Part shown: one piece after another, positions 50,521 through 58,614 of the stretch
How the letters are laid out: every line of letters starts with the position of its first letter
How positions within the stretch are numbered: position 1 is the stretch's first letter
Source: Flavobacterium flevense
GTDB taxonomy: Bacteria > Bacteroidota > Bacteroidia > Flavobacteriales > Flavobacteriaceae
Length of the DNA: 64,000 nucleotides
Reading direction: 5' to 3'
Assembly: GCF_900142775.1 (NCBI RefSeq)
Contig: NZ_FRCC01000008.1
Location: forward strand, 1 to 64,000
Notes under the pieces: model-generated
What the model was told of the DNA's origin: nothing
Seen by the model: the letters and a program-made list of their open reading frames with translations, nothing else
Databases searched by the model: none
Translations under genes and position numbers: made by a program

Positions 50521-50576
50521 GTTTTGTTTGAAGTTTATTCGTTTATATGTTTATTCGTTTATTTGAAGTATTCAAA
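50521..50576. repeat. Microrepeat between purK and purE
   Basis: TTTATTCGTTTATATGTTTATTCG is a doubled word (GTTTATTC) in the 56-base spacer. It is one of several locus-specific microrepeats next to genes. Confidence 0.5.
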
Positions 50577-51728
50577 TTAACTAATTACTCTAATCGTATT
50601 CTTTACATCCTCGGCAATTTTTCTTGCTTCGGTCATGTTTTCGTTTACAATAGTTACGTGTCCCATTTTTCTAAAAGGGCGTGTTTCTTTTTTGCCATAA
50701 ATGTGTGGTGTTACACCATTCCAGCCTAATATTTGTTCGATATTTTGATAGACAACATTTCCGGAGAAACCTTCTTCGCCTACTAAATTTACCATAATTC
50801 CAGCCACTTTACTGTCGGTTTTTCCTAAAGGCAAATCTAAGATAGCACGCAAATGATTTTCAAACTGGGAAGTATAACTGGCTTCAATGGAATAATGACC
50901 GGAATTGTGCGGACGCGGAGCGACTTCATTTACGATAATTTCATCGTCCTGAGTCTGAAACATTTCTACAGCTAAAAGTCCTACATGATTGAAGTTTTTA
51001 GAAACATTCAAAGCAATAGCTCTGGCTTTTTCGGCAACAGCATCATCAATTCTTGCCGGACATATTACATATTCCACCTGATTGGCTTCCGGATGAAATT
51101 CCATTTCAACCACCGGATAAGTTTTTATTTCGCCTGATGGATTCCGGCAAACAATAACTGCCAATTCATTTTTGAACGGAATCATTTCTTCGGCAATACA
51201 TTCTACAGTAGCAAGATTATCTAAATCGGACATTTCGCGAATGATTTTTACACCATTCCCATCGTATCCAAATTCAGTGCATTTCCAGACAAAAGGCAAT
51301 TTTACTTTAGCATCCAAAAGTGCTACCACAAGACTTTTTAAATCAGGAAAACGCATGTAAGGAGCAGTGGGTATATTATTTTGAGTATAAAAATCTTTTT
51401 GCGTTCCTTTATTTTGAATTTTTCTCAGTGTTTTAGGAGAAGGATAGACTTTTAAACCTTCGTTTTCCAGTTTTTCTAAGGCTTCAAGATTGACCAATTC
51501 AATTTCGAAAGTAAGTACGTCAACCTTTTTTCCAAAATTATAAACTGTATCAAAATCCATTAAATCCCCTTTAAAAAATTGATTACACGCCATTCTGCAA
51601 GGCGCTTCATCACTTGGATCTAAAACGTAAGTTTGTATGTCAAATTTTCTGGTGTCGAATAACAGCATTTTTCCCAGTTGTCCGCCTCCCAGAATTCCTA
51701 ATTTAAAATCAGAAGAAAAATAATTCAT
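50577..51728 (-). CDS. purK: 5-(carboxyamino)imidazole ribonucleotide synthase
   Basis: PurK carboxylates AIR with ATP and bicarbonate. The 383-residue ATP-grasp protein begins KLGILGGGQLGKMLLFDTR and has CTEFGYDGNGVKII, NEVAPRPHNSGHYSIEA and QFENHLRAI. It forms an operon with purE. Only 11 bases separate it from the PIN-domain gene upstream, so its transcription may depend on the toxin-antitoxin promoter. Confidence 0.97.
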   Translation of the reverse strand: MNYFSSDFKLGILGGGQLGKMLLFDTRKFDIQTYVLDPSDEAPCRMACNQFFKGDLMDFDTVYNFGKKVDVLTFEIELVNLEALEKLENEGLKVYPSPKTLRKIQNKGTQKDFYTQNNIPTAPYMRFPDLKSLVVALLDAKVKLPFVWKCTEFGYDGNGVKIIREMSDLDNLATVECIAEEMIPFKNELAVIVCRNPSGEIKTYPVVEMEFHPEANQVEYVICPARIDDAVAEKARAIALNVSKNFNHVGLLAVEMFQTQDDEIIVNEVAPRPHNSGHYSIEASYTSQFENHLRAILDLPLGKTDSKVAGIMVNLVGEEGFSGNVVYQNIEQILGWNGVTPHIYGKKETRPFRKMGHVTIVNENMTEARKIAEDVKNTIRVIS

Positions 51729-51739
51729 CTTGTAAATAA

Positions 51740-52162
51740 TTATAATAGTGTTGTTTTAATTAAAAATTCATCAGGTGTGAAAACCTTGATTTCTGAATTT
51801 TTATAATCTTTTAAATCTCTTGTAACAATGCAGTCCATGTTGTGAATGGATTGCGCAGCGGTAATTTGAATGGCGTCTTCGAAATCTTTATGACTCGATT
51901 TTAGACTTTTTCTAATGATATTGATGTCAACAGCAATTATTTGAATGTTTTCTAAAACTTCCTCCAAGGCCATTCTTATCTTATCTTCTGAAATAAATTT
52001 TTTGAGAAGATAATGTAAAGTTGTAATGGTATTTGAAGAAGTATAAAGATTGATTTTGTTGTTGACTCCAAGTTTGTAAATTTCTAATGATGCTTTTACA
52101 AAAGGCTGTCTGTTTGCAAAAATGTCCATCAGAATATTACTGTCCAGAAAAATGTTTTTCAT
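51740..52162 (-). CDS. PIN-domain protein, VapC-like toxin
   Basis: The 140-residue protein has the PIN-domain acidic residues in FLDSNILMDIF at the start, DFEDAIQITAA and IVTRDLKDYKN at the end, which form the metal site of VapC ribonucleases. It overlaps the small antitoxin-like gene upstream by 4 bases. It ends 11 bases before purK. RNA target is unknown. Confidence 0.9.
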   Translation of the reverse strand: MKNIFLDSNILMDIFANRQPFVKASLEIYKLGVNNKINLYTSSNTITTLHYLLKKFISEDKIRMALEEVLENIQIIAVDINIIRKSLKSSHKDFEDAIQITAAQSIHNMDCIVTRDLKDYKNSEIKVFTPDEFLIKTTLL

Positions 52163-52407
52163 AAACCGTATTTTTCTTTGTAATATTCATCTCTTGCTTT
52201 GTTTTCATCAAAATCATCCGGAAGTGTTATAATCCCAATCAGTTTTTTAATTTTTGGGTCGATTTCATCTTCTTTTTCTGTTTTTTCAGTCAGATTTTTA
52301 AAATAACTTTCCACTAGTTCAGATAAACTTCTGCCCGTTTTTTTAGCATAGGATTTTGCCTGTTCTATGACTTCCTTTTCTAACGATAAAGTGAGCTTAG
52401 TGTTCAT
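52159..52407 (-). CDS. DUF6364-type ribbon-helix-helix antitoxin
   Basis: The 82-residue protein has an N-terminal ribbon-helix-helix domain (TKLTLSLEKEVIEQAKSYAK and SLSELVESYF) and an acidic C-terminal part that would bind the PIN toxin. It starts 33 bases after the preceding gene and has its own promoter with symmetric boxes. It overlaps the toxin gene by 4 bases, a typical antitoxin-first layout. Confidence 0.9.
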   Translation of the reverse strand: MNTKLTLSLEKEVIEQAKSYAKKTGRSLSELVESYFKNLTEKTEKEDEIDPKIKKLIGIITLPDDFDENKARDEYYKEKYGL

Positions 52408-52409
52408 GA

Positions 52410-52436
52410 TACGTATATTTTTTACAAATGTACGTA
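52410..52436 (-). promoter_or_regulatory. Promoter and operator boxes of the antitoxin-toxin pair
   Basis: TACATTTG on the minus strand (52432-52425) matches the -7 consensus. The palindrome TACGTA occurs at 52410-52415 and at 52431-52436, 21 bp apart (two helical turns), flanking the box. This fits a ribbon-helix-helix repressor that binds two half-sites on one face. Confidence 0.6.
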
Positions 52437-52440
52437 ATAA

Positions 52441-52998
52441 TTATTTTTGATGGTTTATTTTCTTCAAAATATGCTTGGAAACCGCTTTGTAAGCAGCTGT
52501 TTGATTGCTGAAATCTTTAGCTAAAATGGTTTGTAATTCGGGATGGATCCAGTCGTATTCTTTTCCTAAAAGCTGTAAACTGCGCATGGCATAGACTTTT
52601 GAAGCCACTTTAGTATCGGTGATTAACCAGTCAAAATTAAGTTCAATGAGTTCCTGACGCTGGTTTTCGGTAAAATGAATTTCGTTTTTTGAAGTTTTGT
52701 AATGTGCTTCTATGAGTAAAAAAATAACTTTTGAAAGCGGTCGAATGGCACTTTCGTTAGTGAGTATTTTACTTTTGGAACAAATTAAATTGAGATATTT
52801 CTGAAGCCAATTTAGTTTTTCGTAAGCAATCAATTCCATGACCCAACAAGCTTTATAATGGTCAGGATTTTTATTTTCGAAACAAATTCTCATAAAATCA
52901 TCCATTAGTTCAGCTCGTGCAATCACATAATCGGCAGAGGCTTGTCGGCTGTTTTTATATCCTGTAGTTTGTGCTATAATTGCGGTTAATTCACTCAT
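52441..52998 (-). CDS. Helical-repeat hypothetical protein
   Basis: The 185-residue protein appears all-helical, with HEAT-like units such as YKACWVMELIAYEKLNWLQK and VASKVYAMRSLQLLG. No catalytic motif is recognised. Databases may label relatives as adenylosuccinate lyase, but I see no lyase signature. It lies next to hpt (divergent) and upstream of the toxin pair and purK. A role related to purines is only a guess. Confidence 0.75.
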   Translation of the reverse strand: MSELTAIIAQTTGYKNSRQASADYVIARAELMDDFMRICFENKNPDHYKACWVMELIAYEKLNWLQKYLNLICSKSKILTNESAIRPLSKVIFLLIEAHYKTSKNEIHFTENQRQELIELNFDWLITDTKVASKVYAMRSLQLLGKEYDWIHPELQTILAKDFSNQTAAYKAVSKHILKKINHQK

Positions 52999-53041
52999 AG
53001 TTTTGTGAGAATGGGCATTAAAAATACAAATTAAGAATCAA

Positions 53042-53074
53042 TTGCAAAACTCAATTTCGAAATCCCTATCTTTG
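53042..53074 (+). promoter_or_regulatory. Promoter of hpt
   Basis: TATCTTTG at 53067-53074 matches the -7 consensus, and TTG at 53042-53044, 22 bases upstream, fits -33. The start codon is 25 bases downstream. An in-frame TTG at 53042 would start inside the promoter and is rejected. Confidence 0.65.
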
Positions 53075-53098
53075 CGCATTATTTTAAAACTAAAAATA

Positions 53099-53629
53099 AT
53101 GATTCAACTTCACGATAAGCAATTTGTTCCGTTTATTTCTGCCGAAGAAATTGACTTTGCTATAAGGCAAATGGTGACTCAGGTAGAAGCTGATTTTGTT
53201 GATGAAATCCCAGTTTTTATTGGTGTTTTAAACGGTTCCTTTATGGTGGTTTCCGACTTTGTAAAGAGTTATACGAAACCATGCGAAGTGAGTTTTGTAA
53301 AAATGGCATCTTACAGCGGAATGGCTTCAACCAATGAAGTGAAAGAATTAATCGGTTTGAATCAGGATTTAGCGGGACGTTCGGTTGTGGTAATTGAAGA
53401 TATTATTGACACGGGACATACCATTGTGGAATTGAAAGCTTTGTTTAAAAAACAAAACTTGAAACATTTTAAAATAGCAACTCTTTTTTTTAAACCGGAA
53501 GCGTATAAAAAAGAGGTGAAAATTGATTATATCGGAATTCAGATTCCAAATAAATTTATAGTAGGTTTTGGTTTAGACTATGATGGTTTAGGACGAAATT
53601 TACCGGAAGTATATCAGTTGAAAGATTAA
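53099..53629 (+). CDS. hpt: Hypoxanthine phosphoribosyltransferase
   Basis: Hpt converts hypoxanthine or guanine and PRPP to IMP or GMP. The 176-residue protein has the PRPP-binding motif VVVIEDIIDTGHTI (about 96-109) and VGFGLDYDGLGRNLPEVY, typical of the family. The start at 53099 (MIQLHDKQF) is chosen because a promoter box lies 25 bases upstream; an in-frame TTG at 53042 is not used. adk follows after 26 bases, giving a salvage and nucleotide operon. Confidence 0.96.
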   Translation: MIQLHDKQFVPFISAEEIDFAIRQMVTQVEADFVDEIPVFIGVLNGSFMVVSDFVKSYTKPCEVSFVKMASYSGMASTNEVKELIGLNQDLAGRSVVVIEDIIDTGHTIVELKALFKKQNLKHFKIATLFFKPEAYKKEVKIDYIGIQIPNKFIVGFGLDYDGLGRNLPEVYQLKD

Positions 53630-53655
53630 AAATTTAAAAATTAAAAGATTAAAAA

Positions 53656-54228
53656 ATGACTAACATTGTTTTATTTGGAAAACCAGGAGCTGGTAAAGGA
53701 ACTCAGGCAGAGTTTTTAAAAGGAAAATACAATTTGACTCATCTTTCAACAGGTGATATTTTTAGATTTAATATCAAAAATGAAACAGAATTAGGGAAAC
53801 TGGCGCAAACGTATATCAATAACGGTGAATTAGTTCCGGATGAAGTAACGATAAAAATGTTGCAAAGTGAAGTAGAAGCTAATCCGGAATCAGCAGGTTT
53901 TTTATTCGATGGTTTTCCAAGAACAATTGCACAGGCTGAAGCTTTGGATGCTTTCTTAGCAAGTAAAAATGAAAAAATCACCGCTACAATAGCATTAGAA
54001 GCTGATGATGAAATCTTAGTAGCAAGATTGTTAGAAAGAGGAAAAACTTCCGGAAGAGCTGATGATCAGGATGAAGAAAAAATTAGAAACAGATATCAGG
54101 AATACAATGAAAAAACAGCGCCTTTAATTGGTTTTTACAAAGAACAAGGCAAATTTCATGCAGTAAACGGTATTGGTTCTATTGCAGAAATTACAGAGCG
54201 TTTAAGTAATGTAATTGACAATTTATAA
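53656..54228 (+). CDS. adk: Adenylate kinase
   Basis: Adk interconverts ATP plus AMP with two ADP. The 190-residue protein has the P-loop GKPGAGKGT (8-16), DGFPRTIAQAEAL and LLERGKTSGRADD. It lacks the zinc-type long lid, as in the short form. It follows hpt after 26 A/T-rich bases (AAATTTAAAAATTAAAAG words). Confidence 0.97.
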   Translation: MTNIVLFGKPGAGKGTQAEFLKGKYNLTHLSTGDIFRFNIKNETELGKLAQTYINNGELVPDEVTIKMLQSEVEANPESAGFLFDGFPRTIAQAEALDAFLASKNEKITATIALEADDEILVARLLERGKTSGRADDQDEEKIRNRYQEYNEKTAPLIGFYKEQGKFHAVNGIGSIAEITERLSNVIDNL

Positions 54229-54244
54229 TTAAAAATGTTTGCTG

Positions 54245-54297
54245 TTTAAAGTTTAAAGTTACTAATTTTTTTTAGCAGCTTTAAACTTTAAATTTTT
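54245..54297 (+). terminator. AT-rich terminator after adk
   Basis: A perfect 14-bp stem (54245-54258 with 54279-54292), made of a doubled TTTAAAG word, is followed by five T (54293-54297). It is AT-rich, so its strength is uncertain. Confidence 0.6.
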
Positions 54298-54313
54298 AAA
54301 ACGGAAACAAATA

Positions 54314-55585
54314 ATGGAACTATTAATCATTCTTTTTTTAATTTTATTAAACGGACTTTTTTCGATGTCTGAAATCGCATTGATTTCAGCACGAAAATCA
54401 AGACTGGAAAATTCAGCTAAAAAAGGAAATTCAAGCGCTCAGGCTGCACTGGATTTGGCAAACTCACCTAACAAGTTTTTGTCAACAGTTCAAATCGGGA
54501 TTACATTAATAGGTATTTTAACAGGTATTTTTAGTGGCGATAAAATCACTACTGATGTTGAAACTTTTGTGTTGGGTTTTGAGGTTTTAAAACCACAGGC
54601 TCATTCCATTGCTGTGGGAATTGTGGTGGTAATTTTAACTTTTTTTTCTTTAGTATTAGGAGAATTATTACCTAAAAGAATTGGGTTGAATTATCCTGAA
54701 ACCATTGCTAAGTCTGTTGCAATGCCTATGAAAATAGTTTCGATTGTCACAGCTCCGTTTATTTGGTTATTAACACATTCGACAGAATTTTTATTAAAAA
54801 TACTTCGTATTAAACCTTCGGCAGACGGAAAAGTAACCGAAGAGGAAATAAAAGCCATTATTAAAGAAGGCACCGAAGTGGGCGAAGTTCAGGAAATTGA
54901 ACAGGATATTGTGGAGCGTGTTTTTCATATTGGTGACCGTAAAATAAATTCGCTGATGACCCACAGGAAATCGGTGGTGATGTTGCCATTGCTGTCAAAT
55001 AAGAGTCAGGTTAAAGAGTTTATGTTACAGGAATTACATTCTTTTTATCCTGTGTATAAAGATGATTTTGATAATATTGTAGGTATCGCCAGTCTTAAAA
55101 ATATTTTTGCTACAATTGAAAAAGAAGATTTTAATTTACAAAATATATTGACTGAAGCGCCTTATTTAATGGAGCATACTACCGCTTATAGTGCATTGGA
55201 AAATTTTAAAACTACGGGAATTCATTATGCTATTGTGGCTGATGAATACGGGGTTTTTCAAGGAATGATTACATTGAATGATATCTTAGAAGCTCTAGTG
55301 GGGAATGCATCTGATTTTTACAAAGAAGATTTTCAGTTAATAGCAAGGGAAGATGGGACATGGTTAGTTGACGGGCATTATTCCTTGCATGATTTCCTGA
55401 CTTATTTTGAGCTAGACGAATTATTGAGTGATTATGATGTAACTACCGTAAGCGGTTTAATTATGACTGAATTGTCACGTATTCCTAAACAAGGAGAAAA
55501 ATTGCATTGGCATAGATTTGAATTTGAAGTCATTGATATGGATGGTGTAAAGATTGATAAAGTAATGGTGAAAGCCTTAAAATAA
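54314..55585 (+). CDS. CNNM/CorC-family hemolysin-like membrane protein
   Basis: The 423-residue protein has an N-terminal DUF21/CNNM membrane domain with three to four helices (NGLFSMSEIALISARKSRLE, then the first-helix GITLIGILTGIFSG and LGELLPKRIGLNYPE), two CBS domains (about 205-325, ADEYGVFQGMITLNDIL) and a C-terminal transporter-associated domain. Relatives transport or sense magnesium or other divalent ions. GldE is a related gliding protein, but the lack of a gldD neighbour does not favour it. It precedes obgE. Confidence 0.9.
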   Translation: MELLIILFLILLNGLFSMSEIALISARKSRLENSAKKGNSSAQAALDLANSPNKFLSTVQIGITLIGILTGIFSGDKITTDVETFVLGFEVLKPQAHSIAVGIVVVILTFFSLVLGELLPKRIGLNYPETIAKSVAMPMKIVSIVTAPFIWLLTHSTEFLLKILRIKPSADGKVTEEEIKAIIKEGTEVGEVQEIEQDIVERVFHIGDRKINSLMTHRKSVVMLPLLSNKSQVKEFMLQELHSFYPVYKDDFDNIVGIASLKNIFATIEKEDFNLQNILTEAPYLMEHTTAYSALENFKTTGIHYAIVADEYGVFQGMITLNDILEALVGNASDFYKEDFQLIAREDGTWLVDGHYSLHDFLTYFELDELLSDYDVTTVSGLIMTELSRIPKQGEKLHWHRFEFEVIDMDGVKIDKVMVKALK

Positions 55586-55639
55586 TAGTGTTCCGTGTTC
55601 AGTAAACAAACTGACCACTGACCACTGAAAACAAAAAAA
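55586..55639. repeat. Microrepeat before obgE
   Basis: The 54-base spacer contains GTGTTCCGTGTTCAGTAAAC and ACTGACCACTGACCACTGAA, each a doubled word, and the two are partly complementary. I recall similar words between flavobacterial genes. Confidence 0.55.
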
Positions 55640-56641
55640 ATGACAGAAGGAAATTTTGTAGACTACGTAAAAATATTTGTTTCTTCCGGAAAAGGAGGGA
55701 AAGGTTCTACGCATTTACATAGAGAAAAGTTCATCCAGTATGGAGGACCAGATGGTGGTGATGGTGGCCGTGGCGGACACGTTTATTTAGTTGGGAACAA
55801 AGCATTGTGGACTTTGTTTCACTTAAAATTTGCACGCCATATTAAAGCGGGTCACGGTGGTGATGGTGGAGGTGACAGAAGTACAGGAGCAGATGGTGAG
55901 GATAAAATTATTGAAGTGCCACTAGGAACTGTGGTAAGAGATAAAGAAACGGGAGAAATCTTATTTGAAATTACCGATGATGGGGAGAAAAAAATCCTTT
56001 GTCAAGGAGGTAAAGGAGGTTTAGGAAACTGGCACTTTAGAAGTTCGACAAATCAAACGCCCCGATATGCACAACCCGGTTTAGCTGGTGTGGAAATGGA
56101 CGTTATTTTGGAATTGAAAGTTTTGGCTGATGTTGGTTTAGTTGGTTTTCCAAATGCGGGAAAATCTACTTTATTATCCGTTTTGACTTCGGCTAAGCCA
56201 AAAATTGCCGATTATCCGTTTACTACTTTAAAACCAAATTTAGGAATTGTAGCTTACAGAGATTTCCAATCGTTTGTAATTGCTGATATTCCCGGGATTA
56301 TTGAAGGAGCAGCCGAAGGAAAAGGTTTAGGACATTATTTTCTGCGTCATATTGAGCGAAATTCAACCTTGTTGTTTCTTGTTCCTGTAGACACGCCAGA
56401 CATCAAAGGAGAATACGATATTCTGGTTAATGAATTGACCAAATACAATCCGGAGATGTTAGACAAAGAACGTCTTTTAGTGATTTCAAAATGCGATATG
56501 CTGGATGATGAATTAAAAGCGGAATTAAAAACGGAACTTGACGCTTCCTTCAAAGACATTCCTTATATGTTTATTTCTTCTGTTGCCCAGCAAGGCTTAA
56601 CAGAATTGAAAGATAAACTTTGGAAAATGTTGAATGAATAA
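55640..56641 (+). CDS. obgE: Obg-family GTPase
   Basis: The 333-residue protein has the glycine-rich Obg fold (about 1-160, [17 protein letters not shown]) and a GTPase domain with P-loop [11 protein letters not shown] (about 168), switch [16 protein letters not shown] and NKCD-type SKCD. It lacks the C-terminal OCT extension. Obg acts in late 50S ribosome assembly and stress control. The start ATG follows a microrepeat; the gene ends before a strong terminator. Confidence 0.97.
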   Translation: MTEGNFVDYVKIFVSSGKGGKGSTHLHREKFIQYGGPDGGDGGRGGHVYLVGNKALWTLFHLKFARHIKAGHGGDGGGDRSTGADGEDKIIEVPLGTVVRDKETGEILFEITDDGEKKILCQGGKGGLGNWHFRSSTNQTPRYAQPGLAGVEMDVILELKVLADVGLVGFPNAGKSTLLSVLTSAKPKIADYPFTTLKPNLGIVAYRDFQSFVIADIPGIIEGAAEGKGLGHYFLRHIERNSTLLFLVPVDTPDIKGEYDILVNELTKYNPEMLDKERLLVISKCDMLDDELKAELKTELDASFKDIPYMFISSVAQQGLTELKDKLWKMLNE

Positions 56642-56661
56642 GTAACATTATTGCAATATAT

Positions 56662-56700
56662 AAAAACCACTAAAGAAGTTAAATTCGTTAGTGGTTTTTT
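56662..56700. terminator. Terminator between obgE and a glycosyltransferase gene
   Basis: A perfect 12-bp stem (56662-56673 with 56688-56699; arm AAAAACCACTAA) is followed by T residues. The genes on both sides converge here. Confidence 0.9.
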
Positions 56701-56721
56701 GTTTTGTCGAAAATTTTTCTT

Positions 56722-57711
56722 CTATTCTTTATACGTGTCAAACAAATACTGCAGCGTTTGCGGAATATTATTGGCTTGCATTTTTGGATAAATAATGTCT
56801 TGGTTGAGCCAGTTTTCGATAATTGTTTCAAAGTTTTTTCCAACTTCGTACACTACAGGAACCCCCATTTTTTTTAGTGCAGCAGCATTACATTCCTGTT
56901 CATAATGATTCATAATAGGGATGGAAAGAACCTTTTTGCCTAGATGTAAAGCTTCGGCAGGAGTTTCAAAACCACCGCCTGTGATAATTCCTTCGCAGGA
57001 AATTAAGCTTTCGTTAAATTTTTTCTGATTGACAGGAAAATAGGTAATATTTCCAATAGTATGTTTGAATTCCACTCCTTGTAAAAACCAATGAAAATGC
57101 ATGTCACTTACTTTATTAAAGGCTTTTTCGAGACAATCTTTGTCAAAAGAGGGTAAATAAACAGTAATGTGTTTTAAGTTGGTCGGCTCTGCCTGAACAA
57201 TTTCGTCTTTGATAATCGGAGGAAGAATAAAAGAATCGTATTTTTCAAAATGCAAACCTATATTTTTAGGAGATGGCGCATAATGTTTCAGAATCATTTC
57301 GCCCATAATACTTTTTCTCTTTGGTCGTGGGGTATTGGCAGAAATAAAACTAGCCTGATGTCCTAATTGAACCGAATGTACTTTCTGCATTTTGCAGGCA
57401 AGTGCAGTAATAGAGTCAAAATCATTGATAATAACATCATAGTTTTTTAACGGTAATGCATCGGCATCTTTGTATATTTGGCGCGGGTTGATGTTTTTGG
57501 CAATTTCCCAGTAATTCAGTCCGCCACATTTGCTGTAATGCAAACTACAACCGTTGCTCTTATACTTTACAGGTAATTTAATGTCTAAAGTGGCATTGCA
57601 TCCGCTTAAAAAGAAATCGACTTCGCCAAATTTTTGCAGGTACGGATACAATTGAGTGGCTCTGCTGATGTGTCCGTTTCCAGTTGCCTGAATGGCATAG
57701 AATATTTTCAT
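56722..57711 (-). CDS. Glycosyltransferase, MurG/UGT-like GT-B fold
   Basis: The 329-residue protein begins MKIFYAIQATGNGHISRATQ and has a C-terminal region CEGIITGGGFETPAEALHLGKKVLSIP, which matches the sugar-nucleotide-binding part of the MurG/UGT-like glycosyltransferase group (COG1819 style). The acceptor is unknown. It stands alone with no operon partner. It has a 190-base upstream region with a partly paired hairpin and no clear promoter box. Confidence 0.85.
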   Translation of the reverse strand: MKIFYAIQATGNGHISRATQLYPYLQKFGEVDFFLSGCNATLDIKLPVKYKSNGCSLHYSKCGGLNYWEIAKNINPRQIYKDADALPLKNYDVIINDFDSITALACKMQKVHSVQLGHQASFISANTPRPKRKSIMGEMILKHYAPSPKNIGLHFEKYDSFILPPIIKDEIVQAEPTNLKHITVYLPSFDKDCLEKAFNKVSDMHFHWFLQGVEFKHTIGNITYFPVNQKKFNESLISCEGIITGGGFETPAEALHLGKKVLSIPIMNHYEQECNAAALKKMGVPVVYEVGKNFETIIENWLNQDIIYPKMQANNIPQTLQYLFDTYKE

Positions 57712-57888
57712 AGATACGACTTAAAAAGTGCGAATTAGTATTGTTTTTTAAAAACCAGGAATAACCTAGCTTTCAAAGTACGAAAGTATTCCCCGGATGT
57801 TATTATAAGGTTTTTTTAAGATTGCTATTCTGTTATTATTTATGTTTTTTATATGAGATAAAGTTTTTATAATCCTTTTTAATTTCCT

Positions 57889-57896
57889 TATTTTTG
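57889..57896 (+). promoter_or_regulatory. -7 box four bases before the TPR gene start
   Basis: TATTTTTG ends 4 bases before the ATG at 57901; the predicted transcript would start about 57900, hence leaderless or nearly so. Confidence 0.5.
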
Positions 57897-57900
57897 AAAA

Positions 57901-58614
57901 ATGAAACAGTTTTTAATTGTCTTTTTATTTCTGCCCTTATTGGTTTTTTCTCAATCTGATTTTGAGAAAGCACAATATTTTTTTGAAAAAGGAAAATGGC
58001 AGCAATCTCAGGAAATTTTCGAAAAAATAGTAAAAAAAGAACCTTCTGATTTAATTGTTTTAGAACGGTTAGGAGATATTGCAGGGCATCTTAAAGATTG
58101 GGATAAAGCTTTGTTGTATTATGGGAAATTAAAGAAAATAAAACCTTCAGAAGCTGATTTTCATTTTAAATACGGAGGTGTATTAGGAATGAAAGCATTA
58201 CAGGTAAATAAGTTTAAAGCTTTTGGGATGATTGATGATATTAAAGCTTCCTTTGAAAAAGCAATTCAGCTTGATCCTAAACACATAGAAGCCAGATGGG
58301 CTCTGATTGAATTGTATCTTATGCTGCCGGGTATTGCCGGAGGCAGTGAAAGTAAGGCTTTGAAATATTCTAATGAATTATTAAAAATTTCTCCGGTAGA
58401 TGGTTATTTATCCAGAGGACATATTGACGAATATTTTAAACGGTATAAAAATGCCGAACAACAATATAAAAAAGCAATTACTATAGGAAACTCAAGAAAA
58501 GCCTATTTGCAATTGGCTAATTTGTATAAGAATAAAATGAATCAGCCTCAAAAAGCTTCTGAAATTCTTGACACATTAAAAAACAGCAATTCAATTCCCA
58601 AAAAAAATATATGA
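57901..58614 (+). CDS. Secreted TPR-repeat protein
   Basis: The 237-residue protein has a signal peptide (about 1-18, ending LVFSQS) and several tetratricopeptide repeats (AQYFFEKGKWQQSQEIF, LGDIAGHLKDWDKALLYY, AFEKAIQLDPKHIEARWAL-type units, YKKAITIGNSRKAYLQL). It is probably periplasmic or outer-membrane associated and mediates protein contacts. Its last 4 bases overlap the start of mpl (ATGA), so it may act with cell-wall recycling; this is inference. Confidence 0.88.
   Translation: MKQFLIVFLFLPLLVFSQSDFEKAQYFFEKGKWQQSQEIFEKIVKKEPSDLIVLERLGDIAGHLKDWDKALLYYGKLKKIKPSEADFHFKYGGVLGMKALQVNKFKAFGMIDDIKASFEKAIQLDPKHIEARWALIELYLMLPGIAGGSESKALKYSNELLKISPVDGYLSRGHIDEYFKRYKNAEQQYKKAITIGNSRKAYLQLANLYKNKMNQPQKASEILDTLKNSNSIPKKNI

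Noticed and set aside
57756..57790. Bulged hairpin GGAATA...TATTCC upstream of the glycosyltransferase at 56722
   Set aside because: Pairing needs a 6-base bulge and the structure is not stronger than expected in AT-rich DNA.
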